Positions 1 to 7,951 of a DNA stretch of 64,000 bases are shown one piece after another; positions within the stretch are counted from its first letter, which is position 1, and every line of letters begins with the position of its first letter. Where the stretch lies: positions 744,001 to 808,000 of the forward strand of contig CAWEOA010000002.1 of the NCBI GenBank assembly GCA_963810615.1, in the 5' to 3' direction. This DNA comes from JARRQJ01 sp963810615. Lineage in GTDB: Bacteria; Pseudomonadota; Gammaproteobacteria; DRLM01. Under the pieces are notes generated by a model. That model saw nothing but the letters and a program-made list of their open reading frames with translations. It had not been told where the DNA came from and ran no database searches. The translations under genes and the position numbers were made by a program.

Positions 1-761
1 ACTGTTAATGTTTTTTGCGCTGTGGGTGTACGTTACCAAGAGCGAGCAGGCTAAACTGGAGCGCCTTCTTCATAATGAAGAACGCCGGCGCCTGACCACC
101 GCCCTGCATGAACAAGAGGCGTACGCATTACTCGGACGCATGACGACTACCTTGTCTCACGAATTACGCACCCCGGTGGCCACACTCAGCAACCTGATGG
201 AGACCTTCCCGAAACGCATCGGCGATCACCGTTTCGCGGAGCGCTTCATGCAGATCTCGCTTCAGGAACTTGAACGAATGCGGCGACTTATCGACAACCT
301 CTTAATCTATGGCAAAGACCTCAGCCTCGATAACGCCACCTGGGTCGATTTAAAGCAACTGATCCGCGAGGCCGCGCAACGGCATGACTTGAACGTCACA
401 ACCGATGACATAAAGTGCAGAGGCGACAAATTCTATTTGGATATATTATTTGCAAACCTGATGCAGAAACAGCGCGGAAGCGGGCGCCGATGCCGCGCGT
501 ATAACACTGCACAAAGCCGAGGGCGACAAGCGGGCAATGATAGATTATCAAGACAATGGCAGGGGCTTCCTTCCCGACATCGAATTAAAATCACTGATAT
601 CGCCGTTCGTGACCACGCGCTCCAAGGGAGCGGGATTGGGTCTCGATCTGGTAAACAAAATCGTGAGGGCGCACGGCGGCGAGCTGGAACTGTATCGTCC
701 CGCCGGCGGTGCGGGCTTCAGAATCTGGCTGCCCGTCGCTGCGCTGAGCAGTAATTCATGA
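1..761 (+). pseudogene. Sensor histidine kinase, 5' partial and frameshifted
   Basis: This is the C-terminal part of a membrane sensor kinase; the reading frame is open to the left edge. A short hydrophobic segment (MFFALWVYV) is followed by a coiled-coil-like linker, then a HisKA domain with the H-box LSHELRTP near codon 55. The ATPase domain begins in the same frame and breaks at the N-box. After NLMQ the run AAA at 467-469 carries one base too many. Reading from 468 in the +1 frame restores NSAEAGADAARI, then DNGRGF (G1), a G2-like KGAGLGL and a normal C-terminus ending at 761. The first frame instead runs on as nonsense to 754. The stop overlaps the start of the next gene as ATGA, so the pair was a kinase/regulator operon. 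Either the kinase is recently inactivated or the extra A is a sequence error. Its signal is unknown. Confidence 0.85.
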
Positions 762-2131
762 ACAACGCAATCCCGCACGCACTCATCATCGACGACGAGG
801 AAAACTTCGCCGAATCGCTGGCGATGGCGCTGGATGACATGTTTGACATAAGCATAGCCAACTCGCTGGAGACCGCCCGTGAAAGACTGGCCGAGCAAGA
901 CTACGTAATAATTTTATTGGACGTTCGCTTACCGGAAGGCAACGGAGTGGACTATATCCGTGAATTCAAAACCCTGCAGCCCAATACCATCATAGTCATG
1001 TTGACCGCGCATGCGACGGTGGAGAATGCCGTCGCCGCACTTAAATTGGGTGCGGCCGACTATTTCACCAAACCGATAGACATCCCCAAATTCAAGCGCG
1101 AGCTGCTGATGCTGCTGGAAAATCGCCAGCTCCACCAGCAAGTGAAATCGCTGCAGCGGCAGATCGAGTCGCAGGCGTCGGCGATTTTCAATGCCTCACC
1201 TACGGGCGCCATGAAACAAATTATGGAGCGCGTACCCATGATCGCGCCCTTGAGTATCCCCGTCCTCATCAGAGGCGAGACCGGGACAGGCAAGGAACGT
1301 CTGGCGCAATGGATACACACCCTGTCAGAACAAGGCGGCAACCTGGTTTCGATAAATTGCGCAGCCCTACCCAAGGACCTGGTGGAAAGTGAGTTGTTCG
1401 GCCATGCCAAAGGCGCCTTCTCGGGCGCGATAAGCAGCAAGGAAGGATTGGTCGAGAAGGCGACGGACGGCACCCTGTTTCTCGATGAGATCGCCGAACT
1501 CAGCGACGGCGTTCAGGCCAAGCTATTGCGACTGCTGGAGTCCGGCGTCTTTTTCCGGGTAGGCGATGCCACCGAGCGACGCGTCAGCTTTCGTCTTATC
1601 GCCGCAACGCATAATGACCTCAGCGACCCTGCCGGCGGATTCCGCGCCGACCTGTTCTTCCGTATCAACGGCATCTCCTTTGAGCTGCCGCCGCTGCGCG
1701 AGCGCATCCAGGATTTGCCTTTGTTGGTGCGATTTTTTATCGAGGAGGCCAACCAGGCCTATCGCAAACACATCACCGACATTGAAGCGGATGCATTAAA
1801 ATCATTACACGGCTATGGCTGGCCGGGTAATATTCGCGAACTCAAATGGGTCATACATCGCGCGGTCGCCGTGGCAAGCGGAACGCAACTGACCAGCTCT
1901 GATTTCAGCACCAGTCCTGAGATCCTCCGCGCGCAAGCCACGCCCGCCCCTGCTTCGTCGCCGGCTGCGGAAGGAACGGCCATCAGTTTCCGCAATGAAA
2001 TTGCCGCCATAGAAAGGCAGCGCATAGCCGCCGCCATGAAGGAGGCCGGCGGCAATAAGACCGAAGCCGCCCTCGCCCTGGGCATATCCGTACGCACCTT
2101 GCACTACAAGCTGCGGAAATATGAGATTTAG
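758..2131 (+). CDS. Sigma54-dependent response regulator, NtrC family
   Basis: The 457-residue protein has the classic three-part layout. The N-terminal receiver has acidic residues D12/D13, phospho-acceptor D55, T83 and K105. The central AAA+ domain has Walker A GETGTGKE at 173-180 and Walker B LFLDE ending at D243-E244. The C-terminal Fis-type helix-turn-helix contains NKTEAALALGIS. It should activate RNA polymerase carrying sigma54 from an upstream enhancer when phosphorylated by the preceding kinase, with which it overlaps by 4 bp. One oddity is the sigma54-contact loop, which reads GAFSGA (219-224) instead of the usual GAFTGA. The target genes cannot be told from sequence; the pilin-like gene nearby makes a PilR-type role conceivable, but no sequence feature shows it. 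Confidence 0.93.
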   Translation: MNNAIPHALIIDDEENFAESLAMALDDMFDISIANSLETARERLAEQDYVIILLDVRLPEGNGVDYIREFKTLQPNTIIVMLTAHATVENAVAALKLGAADYFTKPIDIPKFKRELLMLLENRQLHQQVKSLQRQIESQASAIFNASPTGAMKQIMERVPMIAPLSIPVLIRGETGTGKERLAQWIHTLSEQGGNLVSINCAALPKDLVESELFGHAKGAFSGAISSKEGLVEKATDGTLFLDEIAELSDGVQAKLLRLLESGVFFRVGDATERRVSFRLIAATHNDLSDPAGGFRADLFFRINGISFELPPLRERIQDLPLLVRFFIEEANQAYRKHITDIEADALKSLHGYGWPGNIRELKWVIHRAVAVASGTQLTSSDFSTSPEILRAQATPAPASSPAAEGTAISFRNEIAAIERQRIAAAMKEAGGNKTEAALALGISVRTLHYKLRKYEI

Positions 2132-2250
2132 GGCTTAGTGGAGTGCTCGGTGGAAGGCAGCGAACCCGCCCGGCTCCCGGGGCTGGCCGGTCGCCAATAT
2201 GGACTCGGAACGCAACAAGCTGTATCCTCACCGCCCTCAGGTCATCACAA

Positions 2251-2327
2251 GCGCCCGTAGCTCAGCTGGATAGAGTGTCGCCCTCCGAAGGCGAAGGTCG
2301 CGCGTTCGAATCGCGCCGGGCGCGCCA
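2251..2327 (+). tRNA. tRNA-Arg (anticodon CCG)
   Basis: A complete 77-nt cloverleaf can be drawn. The acceptor arms are GCGCCCG and CGGGCGC, the D-arm is GCTC...GAGT, and the anticodon stem TCGCC/GGCGA encloses the loop CTCCGAA (anticodon CCG, reading CGG). The variable loop is AGGTC and the T-stem GCGCG/CGCGC has loop TTCGAAT. The 3' CCA is encoded. tRNA 3' ends are common integration sites, and the DNA that follows is lower in GC with sparse genes, but no second copy of the tRNA 3' end was found downstream. Confidence 0.96.
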
Positions 2328-2641
2328 ATCTCTCATATCACTGGGCACCTGTCCGCCCTGCCAAGTTTCTTTACCTTTCTCCTCTGTCTCGTCCGGCGTC
2401 AGAATATGTCAGGATTGAATCCATATCAGATAGCCCATGCATGACCTACTGGCGCTATGTTATTAATTCTGCCAATTTATTCTTGCGAAACGGCAAACCA
2501 TCGGGGATTATTGCTATCAGACAACTTGATGGCGCGTATCCGTACCCCCCCCGTGTTACTTGAACGGGGGACCATCCATGAAGGCTAAATTTTATGAAGG
2601 TGCCGCCTAATTAATAATTATACGTTCCAAAGAGTGCACCT
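2328..2641. other. Non-coding gap with one GC-rich hairpin
   Basis: No convincing gene lies between the tRNA and the next CDS. The only clear structure is an inverted repeat, CCCCCGT (2548-2554) and ACGGGGG (2564-2570) with a 9-nt loop. It stands about 70 bp before the zinc-ribbon gene, inside a run of eight C residues. It has no T-tract, so it is not an ordinary terminator and may lie in that gene's 5' untranslated region. Confidence 0.5.
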
Positions 2642-3610
2642 ATGAGCAGCAACTGCCCAGTTTGTCAGACGCCACTACTCGAATTGCCCTCGAACGCCGG
2701 CGGTAAAGATGCAACGCAATTTTCTTGCCCAAGGTGCGGACGGTTTGTCCTCACGGGAACATTGATTGCGACACTACCTCACACACTCGCCTCAACGCCA
2801 GATGCAGCAGCAAAGTTGAGCCATGCCTTGCGACGCGCGCAAGAGGTTAATTCAGATGTCCTCTTCTCCACGGCGACGATTGAAGAGGTTCTAAAGCGGC
2901 CCCTGCCACGACCACAAGAGCAGGCTGACCTCCTGATCAGGTGGTTGGCACAAAATCTTCCGGGGCCAGGCGAACTTGTCGATATTGCCCCAACGACACA
3001 CGCAGGCATTGTTGGCGCTAAATCAAATAGCGGCTTCGCCCTCATCCTGGATTATCTCTTTGACAGTGATCTATTGACAGGGCACCAGATGAAAACCATC
3101 GGAGTACAAGGTAGGGCAAGTGCGACTTTATCCTTTCGCGGTTGGTCGTACTACGAAGGTCTGGCCAAGGGCAGCGCCGCATATCGAAAAGCGTTTATGG
3201 CCATGAAGTTCGGCGATCCGATTTTGGAACAAGTTCTAAATAATGCTTTCAAACCAGCCGCCAAACTAGCTGGGTTCGATTTGTTCAAGCTTGATGATAT
3301 TCCAAAGGCTGGATTGATCGACGATCGTCTTCGCGTTGAGATTCAGAGTTCCGATTTCTTGGTTGCAGACCTTACGCATGACAACCTTGGTGCTTACTGG
3401 GAAGCAGGTTACGCAGAAGGACTTGGAAAGCCTGTGATCTATACCTGTGAGCGTAGCAAGTTTAAAACGACTAAGACACACTTCGATACCAACCATCATC
3501 TGACAATCGTTTGGGACTCCGCGAATCATGATGAAGCGGCTGAGGCACTCAAGGCAACCATCCGTGCCACTCTGCCGCAGCTCGCCAAGCAAACCGATAG
3601 GGACGCATAA
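2642..3610 (+). CDS. Zinc-ribbon protein with nucleoside 2-deoxyribosyltransferase-like C-terminal domain
   Basis: The 322-residue protein opens with a four-cysteine zinc ribbon (C5-x2-C8 and C29-x2-C32). A helical middle region of about 140 residues has no recognised motif. From about residue 180 the protein resembles the nucleoside 2-deoxyribosyltransferase/RCL fold: AFMAMKFG at the first strand, a D-rich loop (IDDRLRVEIQSSDFLVADLT), then GAYWEAGYAEGLGKPV. The Glu of WEAGYA sits where this family has its nucleophile. Known members cleave N-glycosidic bonds of nucleosides or nucleotides; substrate and role here are unknown. It stands alone, just after a tRNA gene, with less GC-rich codon use than the core genes, which suggests acquisition. 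A defence or nucleotide-depletion function is only a guess. No signal peptide, so it should be cytosolic. Confidence 0.7.
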   Translation: MSSNCPVCQTPLLELPSNAGGKDATQFSCPRCGRFVLTGTLIATLPHTLASTPDAAAKLSHALRRAQEVNSDVLFSTATIEEVLKRPLPRPQEQADLLIRWLAQNLPGPGELVDIAPTTHAGIVGAKSNSGFALILDYLFDSDLLTGHQMKTIGVQGRASATLSFRGWSYYEGLAKGSAAYRKAFMAMKFGDPILEQVLNNAFKPAAKLAGFDLFKLDDIPKAGLIDDRLRVEIQSSDFLVADLTHDNLGAYWEAGYAEGLGKPVIYTCERSKFKTTKTHFDTNHHLTIVWDSANHDEAAEALKATIRATLPQLAKQTDRDA

Positions 3611-3778
3611 TCCATCATTCGATGGCTACGCGCGCGAAAAACCGCGCAAGCACCTCAACTCCACGTTAAGTTAGGAAAGTTGCTCGGTCCAGCGCCCAGA
3701 TAACCCGCACCAGCACGCCACAGCAATCAAAGAAAAGTTTTCGGCATTGAAGACTGGGCGCAAGATCATCAAAAATAA

Positions 3779-3800
3779 ACGGGCGCATCCCGGCGCCCGT
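3779..3800. terminator. Bidirectional rho-independent terminator
   Basis: A perfect 8-bp stem, ACGGGCGC (3779-3786) with GCGCCCGT (3793-3800), closes a 6-nt loop. It is followed by TTTT on the plus strand and by a T-rich tract (TTTATTTTT) on the minus strand. It separates the converging zinc-ribbon gene and the pilin-like gene. Confidence 0.88.
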
Positions 3801-3817
3801 TTTTGCTAACACTCTGC

Positions 3818-4258
3818 TTACACCCGGCAGTCATCCGGGACATATTTATTGACGCCGGGATTGCTGACCGCGCAGCGCCAGCTGATGTCCTCGAGCGGGG
3901 TCGTCCCGCCGACCAAACCGGTGCCACCGGCAGAGGGAGTAAGCTTGATAATGATCTCCTTGGCCTGTTCCGAGTAGTTGACCGTGATCACACCGGTGTC
4001 CGGGTCGATCTTGACCGAGCGGAGGAACGTGTTGAGGCCGGACAGTTCCTGGCTGGTCCAACCTTTGCTGAAGTCGGGAGCCGCACTGCGCACATTGTCG
4101 CTCACCAGGGTCTTGGCGGCGCCGGCTACGTTCAAGCCCTGATTCACCTTGTCGCGAATGACGTGGTCCAGATTATCCGAGAATGCGATGGCCGGCGAGA
4201 TACCGATGATCGCAATCATCGATTTACCCAGCACACCCTTTTTTTTCAGTGGTTTCAT
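3818..4258 (-). CDS. Pilin-like protein with a Sec-type signal peptide in place of the prepilin N-terminus
   Basis: The 146-residue protein resembles type IV major pilins (PilA) through most of its length. DKVNQGLNVAGAAKTLVSDN matches the helix after the pilin hydrophobic segment. The C-terminal part ends with a pilin-style disulfide loop, WRC (C129) to DDC (C144). The start differs: instead of GFTLIELMIVVAIIGILAAIA it reads KKKG-VLGKSMIAIIGI-SPAIAF. The Glu5 needed for pilus assembly is absent and the hydrophobic stretch is about three residues shorter. A basic n-region, a short hydrophobic core and AIA before F26 look like a signal peptidase I signal, implying a secreted soluble pilin head. 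A GGGAG ribosome site precedes the start. A decayed pilin is the alternative. Other pilus genes are not adjacent. Confidence 0.7.
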   Translation of the reverse strand: MKPLKKKGVLGKSMIAIIGISPAIAFSDNLDHVIRDKVNQGLNVAGAAKTLVSDNVRSAAPDFSKGWTSQELSGLNTFLRSVKIDPDTGVITVNYSEQAKEIIIKLTPSAGGTGLVGGTTPLEDISWRCAVSNPGVNKYVPDDCRV

Positions 4259-4486
4259 GTTCGAGCTCCCTTACTGTCAAAGTCTGAGTATGAATTCCGT
4301 GCACCGGACACCCGACCGATGCATAAGGCGTGTTCAGTGACCATTATAGGTATGGAGATGAAACCAACATTAATTTGGCCCCGCCGGCGCGGGCATGGCG
4401 CACATTTCAGACATTCCCGGTCCGGATCCCGGCCGCACCATGAGCAGGATAAACGCGCTAAGTCTTCATAACTATTGGAGAACGGC

Positions 4487-5833
4487 CTAGCGCGTCATCC
4501 AGGAGCGGCTGCGCAGCGTCAACAGCGCATAGGGGAAGATCCAGAACAAGCCAAAGGCCGAAAAGTACGCGTAGAGAATCCCATACCCGAATTCCCAGTT
4601 ACGCTCGCTCTTCAGGTAATACAGCATGTAAAAGAAGGCCGTCAATCCGACCGCCGCCAGAAACCGGAGAATCATCCACGGATCTTCGATGCTCATCGCC
4701 ACCATCAGACCAATGGCTAAATAGGAAATCGGGTAGCGCAGGTTAGTAATGGATTTTTCGATGAGAGTCATCAGCAAGGCCGCGGGCCGCAACTTCCAGC
4801 AGACTTTGGTCAGTAGGCGCGTTTCCTCGCGAACATAGCTGCGGTCCCAGCGCAGGAACATACGGCATAGTTTACCGTAACGGTCGGGAACCAGGGTATG
4901 CACCACCGCCGTGCGTTGATACACGGCCTTATATCCGAGGGCGAGAATATCGTTGGTGAGCGCGCGATCCTCACCGGCGGTGCAGGGCGCGCCGAGGAAA
5001 TGTTGCTGCAGCCACGCGGGTAATATCCGACGAACCAAGGACAGGCGATAGGCGGACAACGCGCCGGGACAGCAATAAACGGCTCCATAAGTGGATTGGG
5101 CGCTGCGCAGGAAATCAAAGGCCAATACATAGCGGACATGGATCATACGCGGCAGCAGCGACTCGAAACGGTTCAGCACGCTGACCTTGCCGGCTACTGC
5201 GCCGACATGCGGATCGCGGAATGGACCGGCGATGGCCAGCAGGGTGTTCGCCTCTATGAGGCTGTCCGAATCCAGGGTGACAACTACTTCTCCGCGCGCA
5301 TGTTCGAATCCGGCGGCCAGGGCGGCCCGCTTGCCGCTATTTTTCGGAAACCGAATGGTGCGAATGAGCGCGGGATGTTCACGCGCGGCCGCTTCGATAT
5401 GCATCCAGGTGTCGTCGCGGCTGCCGTCATCGATGACGATGATTTCCAATCTATCGCGCGGATAACTGGCGGCGGCGGCAGACAGGATGGAGCGCTTTAC
5501 CAGCGCTCCCTCGTTATAGGCCGGAATCACCACCGTCAGATGGGGCGCCTCGGTCTGGCTGACGGCCACGTAAGGCCGGTAGCGGATCCACAGTAACGTG
5601 CGCACCAGCAATAATGTCAGGCCCATGCTGAACCACAACAAACACGGGCGAACGATGAAGCTGGTCCAGCCATGCTTGGCGAGATACTCCATGCTGGGAC
5701 GGAACACGGGGATCAGAATACTGAACACGCAGCCGGCGATGATGCCGCCCAAGATCACTATGTGAATAATATGATCTGCATACGCCTTAGGGTAAGGGGT
5801 ACTAACTGCCAGAGTGCTCTCAATATCGTTCAT
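4487..5833 (-). CDS. Membrane family 2 glycosyltransferase (processive, NodC/hyaluronan-synthase-like)
   Basis: Two N-terminal membrane segments precede a GT-A catalytic domain, and two or three more follow it. The catalytic motifs are VVIPAYNEG, the nucleotide-binding VIDDGS, DSDS, GEDR, and RWDRS where processive enzymes have QxxRW. This set fits polymerising beta-glycosyltransferases that extrude an extracellular polysaccharide across the inner membrane; the sugar is not predictable. The frame can start 48 bases earlier (5881), but the start at 5833 is preferred because AGGAG lies upstream of it and none is seen before the earlier ATG. No other polysaccharide genes are nearby, so a single-gene synthase is possible. 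Confidence 0.85.
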   Translation of the reverse strand: MNDIESTLAVSTPYPKAYADHIIHIVILGGIIAGCVFSILIPVFRPSMEYLAKHGWTSFIVRPCLLWFSMGLTLLLVRTLLWIRYRPYVAVSQTEAPHLTVVIPAYNEGALVKRSILSAAAASYPRDRLEIIVIDDGSRDDTWMHIEAAAREHPALIRTIRFPKNSGKRAALAAGFEHARGEVVVTLDSDSLIEANTLLAIAGPFRDPHVGAVAGKVSVLNRFESLLPRMIHVRYVLAFDFLRSAQSTYGAVYCCPGALSAYRLSLVRRILPAWLQQHFLGAPCTAGEDRALTNDILALGYKAVYQRTAVVHTLVPDRYGKLCRMFLRWDRSYVREETRLLTKVCWKLRPAALLMTLIEKSITNLRYPISYLAIGLMVAMSIEDPWMILRFLAAVGLTAFFYMLYYLKSERNWEFGYGILYAYFSAFGLFWIFPYALLTLRSRSWMTR

Positions 5834-5881
5834 GATGCTTCTAATGCTCCTAAGCGGGGATAACGCGTAAATGCCATTCAA

Positions 5882-6535
5882 TTGACCGCCGCACTACGGT
5901 CACACCGCTCAAGCAAAAGGAACTCGAGCGAATCGTTTAAATCAGCCGGGATGGGATGGCCTTGGTAAGGCCGAAGTGACCATAGTGTTTGACAAGCAAG
6001 GTATAGGCGCAACATTCACGACGACAATGTACGCCTAGCTAATCCGGCAAGCCCTTGGTAATCGACAATCAGTACGCCGTCATGCCCAAAGGCCTGCAAA
6101 CCCTATCTTCCACAGGCGCTACAGAATACAGGCAATCTCAGATTATTTTCCAGCGTCGCCAGGAAGAGACAACCCAGCCCGGGATTCTTCGGCCATGGAA
6201 TCGCATGGGCCTCATCATGCAAGCGTATTTTGAATGTAAGATCGACTCTATAAGTCAGGATAGCGCGCCACAACAGACAACATATAACTCATTGTAATAT
6301 AATTTTTTATTGCTAATCGCCGCCTGCAATCCGGCCGTTCGTTTCATCGATTATTCACCGGCCGCGGCAAGTACCTGGAATAGCTTCTCCTTAAGAATGA
6401 CTAAAGGATCAACCCTGAACGGTTTTTACAACGGCTTTGGCGCACTGAGCCTATCCCCCGAATGCTTTTGCTTGCAATGCCATCGCCATAGAAATGCATC
6501 GGGAAACTGAGCCGTTGCCCCTAGGGAGAACAAAA
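5882..6535. other. Long intergenic gap without a supported gene
   Basis: About 650 bases between the glycosyltransferase and the Ser/Thr-rich protein gene. Two plus-strand open frames (6055-6297 and 6310-6510) have no ribosome site, no recognisable motif and atypical composition, so they are not called. The region is AT-richer than its surroundings, for example around 6285-6315, and presumably holds the promoter of the glycosyltransferase on its left side. Confidence 0.4.
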
Positions 6536-6565
6536 AAAACGACCCCCGTTTCTGAAGGTCGTTTT
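6536..6565 (-). terminator. Rho-independent terminator of the Ser/Thr-rich protein gene
   Basis: The stem AAAACGACC (6536-6544) pairs with GGTCGTTTT (6557-6565) around a 12-nt loop. On the minus strand it ends in an eight-T tract (complement of the A-run from 6532), directly downstream of the minus-strand gene ending at 6624. Confidence 0.85.
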
Positions 6566-6623
6566 AGCGATTTTTGGAAACGAATAATCAGCACGGTGAG
6601 CCTGCACCGTAAACATAAATACT

Positions 6624-7298
6624 TCAGGCTTGCACCTTGACCACGTTTCCAACCGAGATCTCGCCCTGCATGTTATTGGCAAACGCCTGCAGAAAATCCG
6701 TAAGACTTGTCGTACTTCCGAAACCCCCCAGGCTACTCATCAAGCCTTGAAAGCTCTGCTCCAGGCTTGAGAGGGTGGTGTCGGTGGAGCTCGCATCCGC
6801 CGTTCTTAAGCTTGCGGAGGATGTATCGGCGCTTGAGGACGATAGTTGCAGAATCAGGCTCTGCAGGTCCGCCTGGATATTGGGCCGGTATCTGCCGGAC
6901 CCGCTAACGCCCGACGTACCGCTGCCGTCATTATCGCCATCACTATCGGCGCCGCCTTGCGAGCCGGCGCTTTGAGAACCGCTCTGTGAATGCAGAGCGG
7001 CCATCAACTCTTGCATAAAAGACGCAAGGGCTTGTGCCGGGTTCTGCGTGGATGTAGACGACGCGTCCGTGCCGGTGGAGGAAGCTCTTGTAGACGTCGA
7101 ACTGCTGCCTACGCCGATTTGCGACAGGGCGGAGGTGATGGCGTCGAGTAACTTACCTCCTGGGGAAGTCATCATATCGCCGCCGTTGGCGGCGCTTGTG
7201 TTACCGTTACTACCGGTGTTGTTTGTACCGCATGATTGATTGGCGTTGCCAAACTGGGAAAGCCAATTGTTTCCAGGATTAATACCGCTGGTCATCAT
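6624..7298 (-). CDS. Ser/Thr/Gly-rich low-complexity protein of unknown function
   Basis: The 224-residue product is dominated by Ser, Thr, Gly, Ala, Asn and Gln. Two more ordered segments stand out: an Ala/Leu-rich helix with NPAQALASFMQELMAALH in the middle, and a C-terminal helical part (SLEQSFQGLMSSLGGFG...LTDFLQAFANNMQG) ending in VGNVVKVQA. I recall similar C-termini in uncharacterised proteins of proteobacteria, but no function is known to me. There is no signal peptide or membrane segment. The frame could begin at 7343, but 7298 is chosen because AAGGAG sits five bases before that ATG. A perfect CpxR-box-like repeat lies 183 bp upstream of the start (7481-7495), so control by the neighbouring Cpx system is possible. 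Confidence 0.75.
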   Translation of the reverse strand: MMTSGINPGNNWLSQFGNANQSCGTNNTGSNGNTSAANGGDMMTSPGGKLLDAITSALSQIGVGSSSTSTRASSTGTDASSTSTQNPAQALASFMQELMAALHSQSGSQSAGSQGGADSDGDNDGSGTSGVSGSGRYRPNIQADLQSLILQLSSSSADTSSASLRTADASSTDTTLSSLEQSFQGLMSSLGGFGSTTSLTDFLQAFANNMQGEISVGNVVKVQA

Positions 7299-7480
7299 GT
7301 CGAACTCCTTGACTTGAATTTGACAACATCGTTGAGCACTCATAACTCAACAAATTCCAATCTCACCGCAGCTTGCCCTGACTGATTCAAACAGAGACTT
7401 CGACTGGAGATTGTCGGGAATGTAAAGGCAACTTATCGGCCAATCCGGACTCGATTCAGCGGTGTTTTGCGTTAGGCAAA

Positions 7481-7495
7481 GTAAAACATTGTAAA
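7481..7495 (+). promoter_or_regulatory. CpxR box (perfect GTAAA-N5-GTAAA)
   Basis: GTAAA at 7481-7485 and again at 7491-7495 are separated by five bases. This is exactly the direct-repeat consensus known for CpxR of enterobacteria. It lies between the Ser/Thr-rich gene and the cpxRA operon. Binding by the local CpxR is inferred from the consensus and the adjacent genes. Confidence 0.6.
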
Positions 7496-7858
7496 GGGTT
7501 ATGCCTGCACAGGTCCTCCGCCCACGCCGGCCACCCGCCCGATTGGATTCAGTGGAAACCACCGGCAAACACTTGCCTGCCTCATCCCCGGTTAGTGCCG
7601 CCCGGGCGGTAAGCGCTTTGCATTTTCAACAAATTGATATGAAAATTGATCTCCACGCCGGGAGACGCAACGGCGCTGATCACCACCCAAAGATTCCCAT
7701 ATCGGCGGCAATTACTGGCGCTGCCGATTTTGATGGCCGGCGTCGCATTTAAGGTGACAATGAAACGAAACTATATTTGGCCGCTCTATATGTTTAAGGA
7801 CTGCCTGCGACAGCACTGATATAAAACGCAACCATTACCCGGCCAAGCTCGAGGAATA

Positions 7859-7873
7859 GTAAGTTTACGTAAA
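7859..7873 (+). promoter_or_regulatory. CpxR box upstream of cpxRA (one mismatch)
   Basis: GTAAG-TTTAC-GTAAA differs from the CpxR consensus at one base and has the correct 5-bp spacer. It lies about 80 bp before the cpxR start, a suitable place for autoregulation. The same stretch contains the palindrome TTTACGTAAA. Confidence 0.55.
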
Positions 7874-7951
7874 GATCGGGATCAAATACTGTCGCCCATC
7901 GGGCCGCTTGGTTATGATCGTTTCACGCCCTGAATTTGGAAAAATTGCAGC

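Larger units (their letters stand above)
7299..7951. other. Divergent intergenic region carrying regulatory sites
   Basis: About 650 bases lie between the minus-strand Ser/Thr-rich gene and cpxRA. Two GTAAA-type direct repeats are listed separately. The 83-codon plus-strand frame at 7501-7752 has no ribosome site or recognisable content and is not called. Confidence 0.5.

Noticed and set aside
2300..5330. Possible att repeat of the tRNA-Arg 3' end, for example GTTCGAATC near 5306
   Set aside because: Only a short chance match lying inside the glycosyltransferase gene; no flanking integrase or extended identity, so no integrated element is claimed.
6055..6510. Two small plus-strand frames between the glycosyltransferase and the Ser/Thr-rich gene
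   Set aside because: No ribosome sites, no recognisable composition or motif.
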